Source: an uncultured Chlamydiaceae bacterium (GTDB lineage Bacteria; Chlamydiota; Chlamydiia; Chlamydiales; Chlamydiaceae). From it: a stretch of DNA of 43,095 nucleotides. The stretch is from NCBI GenBank assembly GCA_937884635.1, contig CALGBW010000007.1:1-43095 (forward strand), written 5' to 3'. A program made the translations under genes and the position numbers. The notes below the pieces were generated by a model. It searched no databases. It saw only the letters and a program-made list of their open reading frames with translations, and was not told the origin of the DNA. How positions within the stretch are numbered: position 1 is the first letter of the stretch; every line of letters starts with the position of its first letter. Positions 16,827-25,788 of this stretch are shown in pieces.

Positions 16827-17669
16827 ATGATCTCCTATGAATACAAGCTCTACCAAACCAAAAAGGTAAGTCATTTGGATAAAATGCTTGGAGGGGTTGC
16901 ATTTGTATGGAACCATGCGTTAGCTTTGCAGAAGTGCTATTATCGAGTGTTTAATATCCATGGGCTACAGGATCACTTTGCTAAGCAGATCAGCCGATAT
17001 CTACTGCACTCTCAGGCAACGCAAGAGATTTTAGAGCATTTAGACTCTGCCTATCTGAGGTTTTTCAAGAAAAAATCAACTCGTCAGCTAAAATTCAAAA
17101 GAACAAAAAACTTTAGCTTTTTTGTGTTCGGACTGCGTGAAGGCTGTAAGCTTGAAGGGCACTGCTTCAGAATCAATAAGATTGCAAAGACATGTAATTT
17201 TTCTTTGTCTCGTTCACACGAAGACAAGATAGAACTGATCTCCATTAAGCAGCGTGCTTTTGGAGAATACTGGCTCATCCTAGCTCTAGATACTGAAGCT
17301 CAAGCATACGGAATGGATGATGGCATGCAAATGCAAACCTCCTGCTTTTTGAATAAAAACTTACCTAGTTTGAAGAAGAAAAGCTGCTTTCAATTGAAGA
17401 GTGCCCACGCTAGCTGTGTGAATAAAATAGAGTATATTGCTAAGAAGTACGATGTTGTTATCCGTAAGATGGATAAGTTCTTTCCGTCTAGCAAAAAATG
17501 TACTTGTAGCTATATTAAAAATGACTTGTCTCTAAAAGAAAGAGAATGGACACACCCAGAATGGCGTATAGTTCATCAAGGTCTTTTAGCAACAAATAGT
17601 ATACTTCGGCAGGACATTGCCGAATTGGAGAGTGGGAATAAGACTACCCCCTATCGTAGGGCGGCGTAG
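16827..17669 (+). CDS. Degenerate TnpB (IS605 OrfB) homologue, predicted nuclease-dead
   Basis: The 280-residue product is recognisably TnpB-derived: N-terminal YEYKLYQTKKV and GGVAFVWNHALALQK (about 5-36), the RLDRAFxRFF-like HLDSAYLRFFKK (71-82), the beta-barrel/wedge region, RuvC motif I YGMDDGM (D164) and, near the C-terminus, DKFFPSSKKCTCS (216-228) and LSLKEREWTHPEW (234-246). The usual segment between motif I and the zinc ribbon, which carries the catalytic Glu, is about 90-100 residues too short. Three of four zinc-ribbon cysteines are replaced (S228, H243, W246), and the final RDxNAAxNI motif reads HQGLLATNSIL, so the third catalytic Asp is lost. No start-site Shine-Dalgarno or tnpA is visible. 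It is either a decaying transposon gene whose frame has survived or a domesticated nuclease-dead TnpB. It lies 147 bp upstream of rng. Confidence 0.8.
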   Translation: MISYEYKLYQTKKVSHLDKMLGGVAFVWNHALALQKCYYRVFNIHGLQDHFAKQISRYLLHSQATQEILEHLDSAYLRFFKKKSTRQLKFKRTKNFSFFVFGLREGCKLEGHCFRINKIAKTCNFSLSRSHEDKIELISIKQRAFGEYWLILALDTEAQAYGMDDGMQMQTSCFLNKNLPSLKKKSCFQLKSAHASCVNKIEYIAKKYDVVIRKMDKFFPSSKKCTCSYIKNDLSLKEREWTHPEWRIVHQGLLATNSILRQDIAELESGNKTTPYRRAA

Positions 17670-17780
17670 CAACCACGTTTGTATCCAAAAATCCCACCTA
17701 ATGGGAATATGTCAAGATAAGGGGAATAGAACTGCTTTCATTAAGATTGACACAGCCCCTTCTTGGAAAAGCGGTTTGCA

Positions 17781-17797
17781 GAATCGAGATGCGATTC
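17781..17797 (+). promoter_or_regulatory. Leader hairpin just before rng
   Basis: GAATCG-AGATG-CGATTC forms a perfect 6-bp stem with a 5-nt loop, 7 bp before the TAAGGA ribosome binding site of rng. RNase E/G genes in other bacteria can be autoregulated through leader structure; here that is only an inference from position. Confidence 0.35.
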
Positions 17798-17816
17798 ACA
17801 ATTCTAAGGAATACGA

Positions 17817-19349
17817 ATGGAAAATGACATCTTACTCAATATTGAGTCTAAAGAGATTCGGTACGCGCATTTGCAAAACGGACAGTTATTTGATCTCATT
17901 ATCGAAAGAAAAAAAATTCGACAATTAAAAGGAAATATTTATCGCGGAAGAGTCACAAACATTCTCAAAAATATTCAATCAGCATTCATTAATATTGATG
18001 AGAGAGAAAATGGCTTTATTCATATTTCCGACGTACTGGAAAACTCCAAAAAATTTGAACAAATGTTTGACGTAGATACAGAATCTGTATCAGAAGAACA
18101 AGCATGTTACGAAGAAGCGCCTATCGAAGAATTACTGAAATTAGATAGCCCAGTTCTTGTACAAGTAGTAAAAGAACCCATTGGAAGTAAAGGAGCTCGA
18201 CTTACTTCGAATATTTCCATCCCAGGACGCTATCTTGTGCTCTTACCTAACTCTCCCCATCGGGGTGTATCTAGAAAAATAGAAGATCCTCAGATGCGAG
18301 AGCAGCTGAAGCAGTTAATCCGTTCCTTTGAAATGCCTCAGGATATGGGATTAATCTGTCGTACTGCCAGCGTCTCTGCTTCTACGGAAGCATTAATTAA
18401 TGAAGCTCATGATCTTCTGCTGACATGGAAAAGCATTCTAGAAAAATTTCACTCTCCTAATCATCCGTCACTTCTTTACGAAGAAACAGACATCTTGAAA
18501 AAAGCTGTGACGACGTGTGTAGATAAGGGGTATAAGCGCCTTCTCATTGATGATTATGCTACCTATCAAAAATGTAAACGCTTACTCAAAAAGTACTCCC
18601 CTGATTCGCAAGTAAAAATTGAGTACTACAGAGACTCTATTCCTATGTTTGAGCGTTTCAATATAGAACGAGAAATTGATAAAGCCACAAAGAGAAAAAT
18701 TTGGCTTTCCAGTGGAGGGTATCTCTTCTTTGACAAGACAGAGGCTATGTACACTATTGACGTAAACTCAGGTAAGAGTACGCAATCGGAAAGTGGTGTA
18801 GAAGAAACTCTGGTGCAGATCAATTTGGAAGCTGCTGGGGAAATTGCAAGACAGCTGCGTTTACGAAACGTTGGTGGACTTGTCATTATTGATTTCATTG
18901 ATATGAAATCACGTAAAAACCAGCGTAGAGTTTTAGAACGTTTGAAAGAGCATATGAAAGATGATGGTGCGCGTTGTACCATTCTAAGCATGAGTGAATT
19001 TGGCCTTGTAGAAATGACCCGCCAGAGAAACCGTGAATCTTTAATCCAAACTTTGTTTACGACCTGCCCTTACTGCTCTGGTAATGCGGTGATCAAAACA
19101 CCTGAAAGTATTGTGATTGAAATTGAACGTGATTTGAAAAAAGTCATTCGGCACAAAGAGTACACTCATCTGTGCTTAGTTGTTCATCCTGAAATTGCTC
19201 AGTACATGAAACAAGAAAACGATGATGCTGAGCTGATTCGTTTAGCTAGACAGTTAAAAGCAAAGCTGCAAATTTCATGTTCAGATTCCCTTCACATAAA
19301 TTGTTACCAATTCTTCTCTCTTGTAACTGGTGAAGGCATTGAATTATGA
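17817..19349 (+). CDS. rng: Ribonuclease E/G family endoribonuclease
   Basis: Single-strand-specific endoribonuclease of the RNase G type, acting in rRNA maturation and mRNA decay. The 510-residue protein has an N-terminal S1 domain (about 36-115: KGNIYRGRVTNIL, SAFINIDERENGFIHISD), a 5'-sensor/RNase H-like region, and the DNase I-like catalytic part with YTIDVNSGKST (about 310-320) and VIIDFIDMKSRKNQRR (about 354-369) carrying the metal-binding Asp residues. It also has the zinc-link TTCPYCSG (about 414-421). The long C-terminal scaffold of E. coli RNase E is absent. It is the first gene of rng-plsB-ptr. Older chlamydial annotation calls it cafE. Confidence 0.95.
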   Translation: MENDILLNIESKEIRYAHLQNGQLFDLIIERKKIRQLKGNIYRGRVTNILKNIQSAFINIDERENGFIHISDVLENSKKFEQMFDVDTESVSEEQACYEEAPIEELLKLDSPVLVQVVKEPIGSKGARLTSNISIPGRYLVLLPNSPHRGVSRKIEDPQMREQLKQLIRSFEMPQDMGLICRTASVSASTEALINEAHDLLLTWKSILEKFHSPNHPSLLYEETDILKKAVTTCVDKGYKRLLIDDYATYQKCKRLLKKYSPDSQVKIEYYRDSIPMFERFNIEREIDKATKRKIWLSSGGYLFFDKTEAMYTIDVNSGKSTQSESGVEETLVQINLEAAGEIARQLRLRNVGGLVIIDFIDMKSRKNQRRVLERLKEHMKDDGARCTILSMSEFGLVEMTRQRNRESLIQTLFTTCPYCSGNAVIKTPESIVIEIERDLKKVIRHKEYTHLCLVVHPEIAQYMKQENDDAELIRLARQLKAKLQISCSDSLHINCYQFFSLVTGEGIEL

Positions 19350-19361
19350 GACGTTTGTATC

Positions 19362-20360
19362 ATGTGTTTCACTAAGTATCTGATCGAGGCTTTTGAAAAT
19401 CAATCCCTTCCAGAGCCTCTATACCAACAATTCTTGCTGTACCATGAAAATTACCTGGAAGCAGCGACAAAAAAATGTTCTTTAGAAAAAGCTGAAGAGC
19501 TTTGTCTTCAATGGTTAAAGTTAATCATTGAAGACCTAAAGTCTCCCTTTGTCTTTCCCCCTTATCATAAAAAAATACGTGAACCCATAGACCTTTTTAC
19601 TTTTGGGAAAGAATTCTTTTCTGTTCTTGTTGATGACGAACACTCCTATATTCTCAATTTGGACCAATTAGATCAGATTCAAGAGCAAATTGATCGTGGA
19701 GATAACGTGGTCCTTCTGGCCAATCATCAAACGGAATGCGACCCTCAACTCATGTACTACGCTCTAGGGAAGACTCATCCCGATCTCGTAGAGAATATGA
19801 TTTTTGTAGCTGGGGATCGCGTAACCTCCGATCCTCTGGCCCGTCCTTTTAGTATGGGATGTAACCTCCTCTGTATTTACTCGAAAAGACACATCAATTC
19901 TCCTCCTGAACAAAGAGAAGAAAAATTACGCCATAACCAAAAAAGCATGCAGACTTTAAAAACTCTACTTAAAGAAGGAGGAAAGTTTATCTATGTTGCC
20001 CCTTCTGGAGGTAGGGATAGAAAACGGCCTGATAGTACACTATATCCAGCCGAATTTGACCCTGATAGCATAGAAATGTTCCGTTTGTTATCTAAGTCTT
20101 CTGGGACACCTACACACTTTTATCCTTTTGCAATGCGCACCTATGATATTCTCCCTCCGCCCCCTACAATAGAAGAGGCCCTTGGTGAATATAGAGCTAT
20201 TTTCTTTGCTCCTGTCCTATTTAATTTTGGTAAAGAGTGCTTTTTAGATGAGTTGTGTAATGAAAAAATACAGGAGCTAGATAAACACAGTCAACGCTTG
20301 TTGCGTTCTGAAATCGTTTTTGCTGAAGTTTCTAAACTTTATCAAGAATTACAATCATAA
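19362..20360 (+). CDS. plsB: Glycerol-3-phosphate acyltransferase
   Basis: Acylates the sn-1 position of glycerol-3-phosphate, the first step of phospholipid synthesis. The 332-residue protein has the acyltransferase motif NHQTECDP with H122 and D127 (HX4D), followed by the block II/III region around VAGDRVTSDPLARPF and the substrate motif YVAPSGGRDRKRP (about 210-222). Size and motifs match the compact plastid-type/chlamydial G3P acyltransferase rather than the 800-residue E. coli PlsB. It starts 12 bp after rng and is followed 17 bp later by the peptidase gene, so the three form one operon. Confidence 0.93.
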   Translation: MCFTKYLIEAFENQSLPEPLYQQFLLYHENYLEAATKKCSLEKAEELCLQWLKLIIEDLKSPFVFPPYHKKIREPIDLFTFGKEFFSVLVDDEHSYILNLDQLDQIQEQIDRGDNVVLLANHQTECDPQLMYYALGKTHPDLVENMIFVAGDRVTSDPLARPFSMGCNLLCIYSKRHINSPPEQREEKLRHNQKSMQTLKTLLKEGGKFIYVAPSGGRDRKRPDSTLYPAEFDPDSIEMFRLLSKSSGTPTHFYPFAMRTYDILPPPPTIEEALGEYRAIFFAPVLFNFGKECFLDELCNEKIQELDKHSQRLLRSEIVFAEVSKLYQELQS

Positions 20361-20377
20361 TCATCCTCCGAAGACCT

Positions 20378-23209
20378 ATGAAATTGCGTTTATTACATCT
20401 TTTTGTACTAACTACCTTGATTTTTGCTGTGTATCCTTCCGATGCTGGCGTTTCAAGGCAAATCGTAGATCAAAACCCGCTTAAAATTCTAACCCCTGCG
20501 TTATCCAATCAACGTTCTGCGAAATTTATTTGTGCCAATGGCCTTCCTCTTTTAATTGTTTCTGTACCAGGAATGCCTACTTCTGGTGCTGCTCTTGTCG
20601 TAAAAACAGGAAGTAATGGAGACCCTAAAGAATATCCAGGATTAGCGCATTTCACCGAGCATTGCGTATTTTTAGGAAATGAAGCTTACCCTGAGCCTTC
20701 TGGTTTCCCGCAATTTTTAAGCAATCACAATGGCATGTACAACGCCTTCACAGCACCTATGACTACTAGCTATCTCTTCTCTGTGGATAGCGCCTCATTT
20801 AAAGAAGCTGTAGAGCAGTTCGTACATTTATTTATTGACCCTCTCTTCAGACAAGAGGATCTAGCTAAAGAAAAGTATGCTGTGCAGCAAGAGTTTGGCA
20901 TGGCTTTGTCAAAAGACAGTCGTCGAGTCAGTCGAATCCAACAATTGGTTTCTCCTGAGACGTACCCTCTACATCGATTTGCCTGTGGGAACGTAGATAC
21001 TCTCTCATCTGTAACAACAGAAATCATGAAGAACTGGTTCCGTACACATTATTCACCAGAAAATATGGTAGCACTTGTCTACACAGCTACGCCACTTGAT
21101 GAAGCCATATCCTTTTTACCTGATTTCTTTTCTCAAATTCCTATATCTCCCTCCTATCAAGCTGAAGAAACATTTATCAATACCGGGGATACAAGTACTG
21201 CCAATACACTCTTTATCAATGAGGCCTTACAACCGGCATCTGATCTAGAGATTTACTGGCATTTATACAACGCAGACCTCCCTGTATCTTTGGGCTGTTA
21301 TGAAGCCATCACACGCATCCTAGAATACCAAGGGAAACATGGATTAGCCTTCTTATTAAAAGAAGAACAACTTATTACCAATCTACGAACGGAGCTCTAC
21401 ATTAGCTCTCCTGATACTAAGGAAATTAGCCTTTGTTTCACCCTGACAGAAAAAGGAGAAGAAAACATTGCTTCTGTCATTGAACATACACAAGCTTATC
21501 TACGATTCCTACAAGAGGAAGGGGTCCCCGAGTTTTACCTTGACGAGCGTTCTTCCATTAACACACTCAATTACTGTTACGGCACACGAACAGAAATGTT
21601 TAACTTCTTGGCTGAGCAAATTATGGCCCTAGCCCAAGAAAACTTCGCCACCTATCCTTACCACTCACTAGTATACCCTAAACACACAGATCAAGAAGAA
21701 AAGCTATTATTAAAAGCTATGCTGGATCCTCAGCAAACGCGTTATGTCATGTCAGCAAAAAAATCTCAGACTTTAGAAAATAGCCGCTCTCACTACGATC
21801 CTATTTTTGATATGACGTATTACGAAAAACCGCTTCCCCCTTTGAATGAGCTTCCCTATCAAGACTTATTCTCTCTTCCTAGCCCTAACCCATTCATTCC
21901 TAAACACGTACAGGTCTTGTCTAAACCACGTGATAATGAATCGACATTTCCTTTTTCTCCCGTATTAGAAATTGCTAACAACCACATGTCGATGTATGTT
22001 GCTGAAGATCCTTACTACACAACGCCGACACTATCTGCCAAGGTACGCATACGGACACCGAGTATTTCCAAGGAAAATCCACAATCACTTGTGTTGACAG
22101 ATCTCTACTGTGTAGTGATGAACGATATGCTATTGAAAACGTACCATGCAGCGACAGATGCTGGTTTTACCCTTTCTCTCTCTCTAGGTGGTGAGGGAAT
22201 TGATTTGCATTTAACAGGATATACTGAAACAGCTCCGCATCTTTTAGGGTCGATTCTTGACTACATACGTACCTTCGCAATAGAAGAAGAATCGTTTGAT
22301 AACTATAAACAACTTCTTACAGAAATCTATGCAAAACAGCGTATGGCTTGTCCTATACGTTTAGGCTTAAATACACTGTACGCATCGTTATTAGAAAATA
22401 CTTACACTTACGAGGAACGTGCAGAAATATTACGTTCTATTACTTTCGAGAATCTCAATGCCTTTTCTTTATCGTTATTCCAAAAAACCTATCTAGAAGT
22501 TTTCGTATTAGGAACATTATCTTCTGAGCATAAAGCGCAATTTACCTCTGCCTTCAATCACTTTATCAGTCATTGTGAGCCCTATCCTTGCTCTCCATTT
22601 TACTCTCGCATCAAAGAGCACCTGCCAACGGAACTACAGATTCACTACCCCTTATCAGGAAATGGTATGCTGCTCTTCCTCATGGAAAAGCAAACTCCCT
22701 ACTCTACGCCGAAAAATATAGCTGCTACAGATATGCTGTTTAGTTGGGCGCACCATATTTTCTTTGAGAACTTACGCACTCGAGATCAATTAGGTTACCT
22801 AGTGGGAGCTTCCTATAAATCTGTGGCTTCCCATCCATGTGGGCTCTTCTATATTCGTTCCGATGCTTTTACCCCTCAGCACTTGCATGAGAAAACGCAA
22901 GATTTCCTGCTGCAGGTCTCCACAAAGCCTGAGGAATACGGTATGTCAGAAAAGTTCTTCTCTAACCTAAAACAAGCCTATATACACAAGATGTGCTCTC
23001 CTTCTCTATCGATGGAAGATATGTGTAGCTCCCTATTCTTTCGAGCCTTTGAAGACAATATGATACGCTTTTCTTTACCTGATCAGTTGATTCAGGCCGC
23101 AGAGATTTTGACGTACCCTGAATTTCTGCAATACCAACAAGACTTTCTACAAGGGAACCTTGGGCCTAAGATCTCCCTCTACATTGAGGGAAACCCGGCG
23201 CAGAGGTAA
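20378..23209 (+). CDS. ptr: Exported M16-family zinc metalloprotease (insulinase/pitrilysin)
   Basis: A 943-residue M16A peptidase with an N-terminal signal peptide (about 1-23, ending SDA), so it is probably periplasmic. The inverted zinc motif HFTEH is at 91-95 (H91, E94, H95), with the distal Glu in AKEKYAVQQEF (E165). The FLGNEAYPEPSGF and NAFTAPMTTSYLF blocks of the family are also present. A second, inactive M16 half is expected at about 480-940, with RTRDQLGYLVG at about 805 as seen in pitrilysins. The gene ends one base from the stop of the convergent transporter gene, leaving no space for a dedicated terminator. Confidence 0.95.
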   Translation: MKLRLLHLFVLTTLIFAVYPSDAGVSRQIVDQNPLKILTPALSNQRSAKFICANGLPLLIVSVPGMPTSGAALVVKTGSNGDPKEYPGLAHFTEHCVFLGNEAYPEPSGFPQFLSNHNGMYNAFTAPMTTSYLFSVDSASFKEAVEQFVHLFIDPLFRQEDLAKEKYAVQQEFGMALSKDSRRVSRIQQLVSPETYPLHRFACGNVDTLSSVTTEIMKNWFRTHYSPENMVALVYTATPLDEAISFLPDFFSQIPISPSYQAEETFINTGDTSTANTLFINEALQPASDLEIYWHLYNADLPVSLGCYEAITRILEYQGKHGLAFLLKEEQLITNLRTELYISSPDTKEISLCFTLTEKGEENIASVIEHTQAYLRFLQEEGVPEFYLDERSSINTLNYCYGTRTEMFNFLAEQIMALAQENFATYPYHSLVYPKHTDQEEKLLLKAMLDPQQTRYVMSAKKSQTLENSRSHYDPIFDMTYYEKPLPPLNELPYQDLFSLPSPNPFIPKHVQVLSKPRDNESTFPFSPVLEIANNHMSMYVAEDPYYTTPTLSAKVRIRTPSISKENPQSLVLTDLYCVVMNDMLLKTYHAATDAGFTLSLSLGGEGIDLHLTGYTETAPHLLGSILDYIRTFAIEEESFDNYKQLLTEIYAKQRMACPIRLGLNTLYASLLENTYTYEERAEILRSITFENLNAFSLSLFQKTYLEVFVLGTLSSEHKAQFTSAFNHFISHCEPYPCSPFYSRIKEHLPTELQIHYPLSGNGMLLFLMEKQTPYSTPKNIAATDMLFSWAHHIFFENLRTRDQLGYLVGASYKSVASHPCGLFYIRSDAFTPQHLHEKTQDFLLQVSTKPEEYGMSEKFFSNLKQAYIHKMCSPSLSMEDMCSSLFFRAFEDNMIRFSLPDQLIQAAEILTYPEFLQYQQDFLQGNLGPKISLYIEGNPAQR

Positions 23210-23210
23210 T

Positions 23211-24560
23211 TTATCTGAAGAAACAATAAGAGAACTCAGGAACATTTTTTAGCAGCCAGAAGATCAGCACAGAAATGCATGATGGTCCTAAAGCTGCTAA
23301 AAACAGCCATCCTAGAGAGAATGATGATGAAGGGAACGAAGGTTTCAGAATTAAATACCCCACAATATTAGGCATGTTAGCTATGAGGGTTAGCCCTCCA
23401 GCTGACATACAACCTGATAAGACTAAGTATAGATAACAATCAGTCGCTACAGGCAAGTTATGCACAATATAGTTAACCAATGCATTATCTAAACTGATGG
23501 ATAATATATACGCAGTAATGAGGTAACCGAAATCCGACATTCTATGCATTACCTCTAATACCCACCACTCTTGCAATCCCCCAAAGACAACTAAGCCAAC
23601 AAAAAACAAGCCAACAAAAGCAATTTTCGCCAAATTAATCGAGTGCTGATAGAAAACAGTAAAATTCTGAAAAGCTAAATAAAAAACAAAAAGTGCGCCC
23701 ATAAACAAAGGCTCTGATTGTAGAATCATAAGAGCTGCAACAAAACCAATATGCGTGCAGATCACCCATTTAGGAATGCGTTCTTTTGCTTTAGCACTTA
23801 CACTCACCGCAGGGAAACTATCAAATTCTTTTCGGAAAATCCAATAACACACACTTGTTGAAATAAGAATCGCTAAGACCGCTTTCCAACAGAAGTGTTG
23901 TAAAATCATGGTATTCCCCCATTTAACTGAAGGAAGAATCATAAAAAGAGCCCGAGAAGAAAATGCAGAAAGGAGCCCGCTGATTGAGATGTTTGAGAAT
24001 AACAATCCCATTGTGGCATAGCCAAACTTCGTAGATGGGAAAAGACGATAAAAATGTTTTACAAGCAAGGTAGAAGCAATAATCATAGCCCCAGTTTCTT
24101 TCAAAAAAAAAGAGGATAACGGAGCTGCTATCATAAGCGTCCACCACCAACATTTAGGAGACTGGCGACCAATCTTTGCAATGGTAGAAAAGACACATTC
24201 TGAAAAGTACTCAATGGGCTTTGACTCTAAGAGAATCAACATTACCATAATAAATAAGGCTGAGAGGTAATTACGGCTATTAAAATAGCCCATTGTCACC
24301 TTATAACCTTCGCACCAAAGAAATAAGAAAAATAACGGAACAGCCCAAAAAATAAATACAAGTTCTATCTTACTTAATAAACGAAAGCATTCGCCTAACA
24401 ATAAATAACGTTTCCACCTCTCTGGAAACACCATTTTCTTGTGCTGATATTCCTGATATATCTTTGCTAAAGAAGGGGTTAAAAAGGTATGGAATACAGC
24501 ACAAAAAAATAAAAAAGTAGCCCCAAGTTGTAGTGAGCTGGAATACTTTGGCAAAATCAT
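23211..24560 (-). CDS. Putative Na+/H+ antiporter-like polytopic membrane protein
   Basis: A 449-residue inner-membrane protein with about eleven hydrophobic segments, matching the chlamydial protein annotated as a putative sodium/proton antiporter. Features include the loop SSFFLKETGAMIIASTLLVKHF (partly hydrophobic re-entrant character), a helix with YATMGLLFSNISISGLLSAFSS, and ISLDNALVNYIVHNLP, an Asp/Asn-containing membrane segment like those in ion transporters of the IT superfamily. Substrate is inferred, not shown. It is monocistronic, convergent with ptr and divergent from the short ORF at 24742. Confidence 0.8.
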   Translation of the reverse strand: MILPKYSSSLQLGATFLFFCAVFHTFLTPSLAKIYQEYQHKKMVFPERWKRYLLLGECFRLLSKIELVFIFWAVPLFFLFLWCEGYKVTMGYFNSRNYLSALFIMVMLILLESKPIEYFSECVFSTIAKIGRQSPKCWWWTLMIAAPLSSFFLKETGAMIIASTLLVKHFYRLFPSTKFGYATMGLLFSNISISGLLSAFSSRALFMILPSVKWGNTMILQHFCWKAVLAILISTSVCYWIFRKEFDSFPAVSVSAKAKERIPKWVICTHIGFVAALMILQSEPLFMGALFVFYLAFQNFTVFYQHSINLAKIAFVGLFFVGLVVFGGLQEWWVLEVMHRMSDFGYLITAYILSISLDNALVNYIVHNLPVATDCYLYLVLSGCMSAGGLTLIANMPNIVGYLILKPSFPSSSFSLGWLFLAALGPSCISVLIFWLLKNVPEFSYCFFR

Positions 24561-24741
24561 ATCATACTTTCCTGTGCTTATCTGCCTATGCTAGGAATTA
24601 AACAAAAATTCATAAAATGAAAAGCATTCCCTTCTAATTTCTTCCTTAAAAACCCTATCCGTGTCATTCAAGAAGATAAAATGCTAATTGAAAAAATTTT
24701 TTTGTTCTTGTAACTAGAAGAAATAGACGAGGATAAGAACG

Positions 24742-24939
24742 ATGCCACATGTTATTACTACGCTTCCCTTAGATAAGGGATCGAAAGAGTTAAATGAGCT
24801 CATACAAAAAGTCATCTGTGCTTCAGAACAAGCTTTAACAGAGGATATAGTTTCAGGAACAGCGCATCACATTAGCTGTGATAGCCTTCCCATAGCAGAG
24901 AAAACAGCTGTAGTGGCAGAAGAAGCGCTAACTATTTAA
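24742..24939 (+). CDS. Short hypothetical protein
   Basis: A 65-residue ORF (MPHVITTLPLDKGSKELNE...) with a GAGGA ribosome binding site 9 bp before the ATG. The sequence is hydrophilic and predicted helical, with one Cys near the middle and another near residue 46. It has no signal peptide or recognisable domain. It occupies the only gap between the transporter gene and ispE and overlaps the ispE 3' end by 12 bp on the opposite strand. The decent ribosome binding site and protein-like composition favour a real gene; the short length leaves doubt. Confidence 0.5.
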   Translation: MPHVITTLPLDKGSKELNELIQKVICASEQALTEDIVSGTAHHISCDSLPIAEKTAVVAEEALTI

Positions 24940-25764
24940 CGAGTACCATTTTCTACATCTAAATAGAGGCAAACATTCTATCCCTTGACTTTCTTGAATG
25001 ACTTGCTGTAGACGCTTGCGAGTTTGTGTTTGGTTTTCTATTGCTTGTGGATAACGGACATATAAGGTAGCTCCTGACCCAGACATACATACTTTCCCTT
25101 GAAAAGGACTCCACATCCTTTCTAGAGTAGTTTTTTTCTGTTTTAAGTCAGGCCTCAAACGAAAAACTGGCGACTCCAAGTCATTCTCGCCAATAATGGG
25201 CTGAGAGGTGCTGTAATCAGAAGGTATAAGCTGATCGAATACCTCACGCGTAAGAATACCTTGATGTGAAGGATATAGAACATACCTTTCCCCGTGAATA
25301 GGTGGACATGATTCTATCTGCTCCCCTCTTCCTTTCCCTAATACAGATCCGGAAGAAAAAAAAAGTGGAACATCCATTCCAATTTGCTTTCCTAACTCTC
25401 TCAATATACTCTGAGGGATTCTTGTGCGGAAAAACACATTGAGAGCATAAAGAGCTGTTGCTGCATTACTACTCCCCCCTCCTAAACCAGCCCCTAAAGG
25501 AATACACTTAGTAAGGTTCCATGATACAGGTTCTGTGATCTTAGTATAACTACGAAAAACACGGGTGCTTTTCCAAATTAAATTATCCTCTGAACACAAC
25601 TCGGGAATAGAACAGAAAAAAGAATCCTGATTGCTGCGAGCAATAGTTAGCTCATCCCCAAAGCTAATCACCTGATACCGGGTCAGTAGTTGGTGGAAAC
25701 CATCAGGGCGTTTTCCCAATACTTTCAGAAACAAATTAATCTTTGCAGGAGAGAAAAAACGCAT
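24928..25764 (-). CDS. ispE: 4-diphosphocytidyl-2-C-methyl-D-erythritol kinase
   Basis: Phosphorylates CDP-ME in the MEP pathway to isoprenoids. The 278-residue GHMP kinase has SPAKINLFLKV (K8), the glycine/serine-rich ATP loop PLGAGLGGGSSNAATAL (89-105), the catalytic D131 in IGMDVPLFF and the C-terminal MSGSGATLY. No Shine-Dalgarno is evident before the ATG. It follows rplI by 53 bp, with a strong hairpin between them. Published work in C. trachomatis linked IspE activity or its product to release of the histone HctA from DNA, so its level could matter for the developmental cycle. Confidence 0.96.
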   Translation of the reverse strand: MRFFSPAKINLFLKVLGKRPDGFHQLLTRYQVISFGDELTIARSNQDSFFCSIPELCSEDNLIWKSTRVFRSYTKITEPVSWNLTKCIPLGAGLGGGSSNAATALYALNVFFRTRIPQSILRELGKQIGMDVPLFFSSGSVLGKGRGEQIESCPPIHGERYVLYPSHQGILTREVFDQLIPSDYSTSQPIIGENDLESPVFRLRPDLKQKKTTLERMWSPFQGKVCMSGSGATLYVRYPQAIENQTQTRKRLQQVIQESQGIECLPLFRCRKWYSLNS

Positions 25765-25788
25765 GTATAAAATGAAAACTTAAAGATA

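Noticed and set aside
17747..17752. Perfect TTGACA upstream of rng as a promoter -35
   Set aside because: Nothing resembling a -10 occurs 16-18 bp downstream.
17617..17928. 103-codon plus-strand ORF bridging the tnpB-like gene and rng
   Set aside because: It runs out of frame through the 3' end of one gene and the 5' end of rng; no ribosome binding site or domain.
20770..21027. Antisense ORFs inside ptr, pmpD, glgB and other long genes
   Set aside because: All lie in frames opposite well-supported genes, without ribosome binding sites or recognisable domains.
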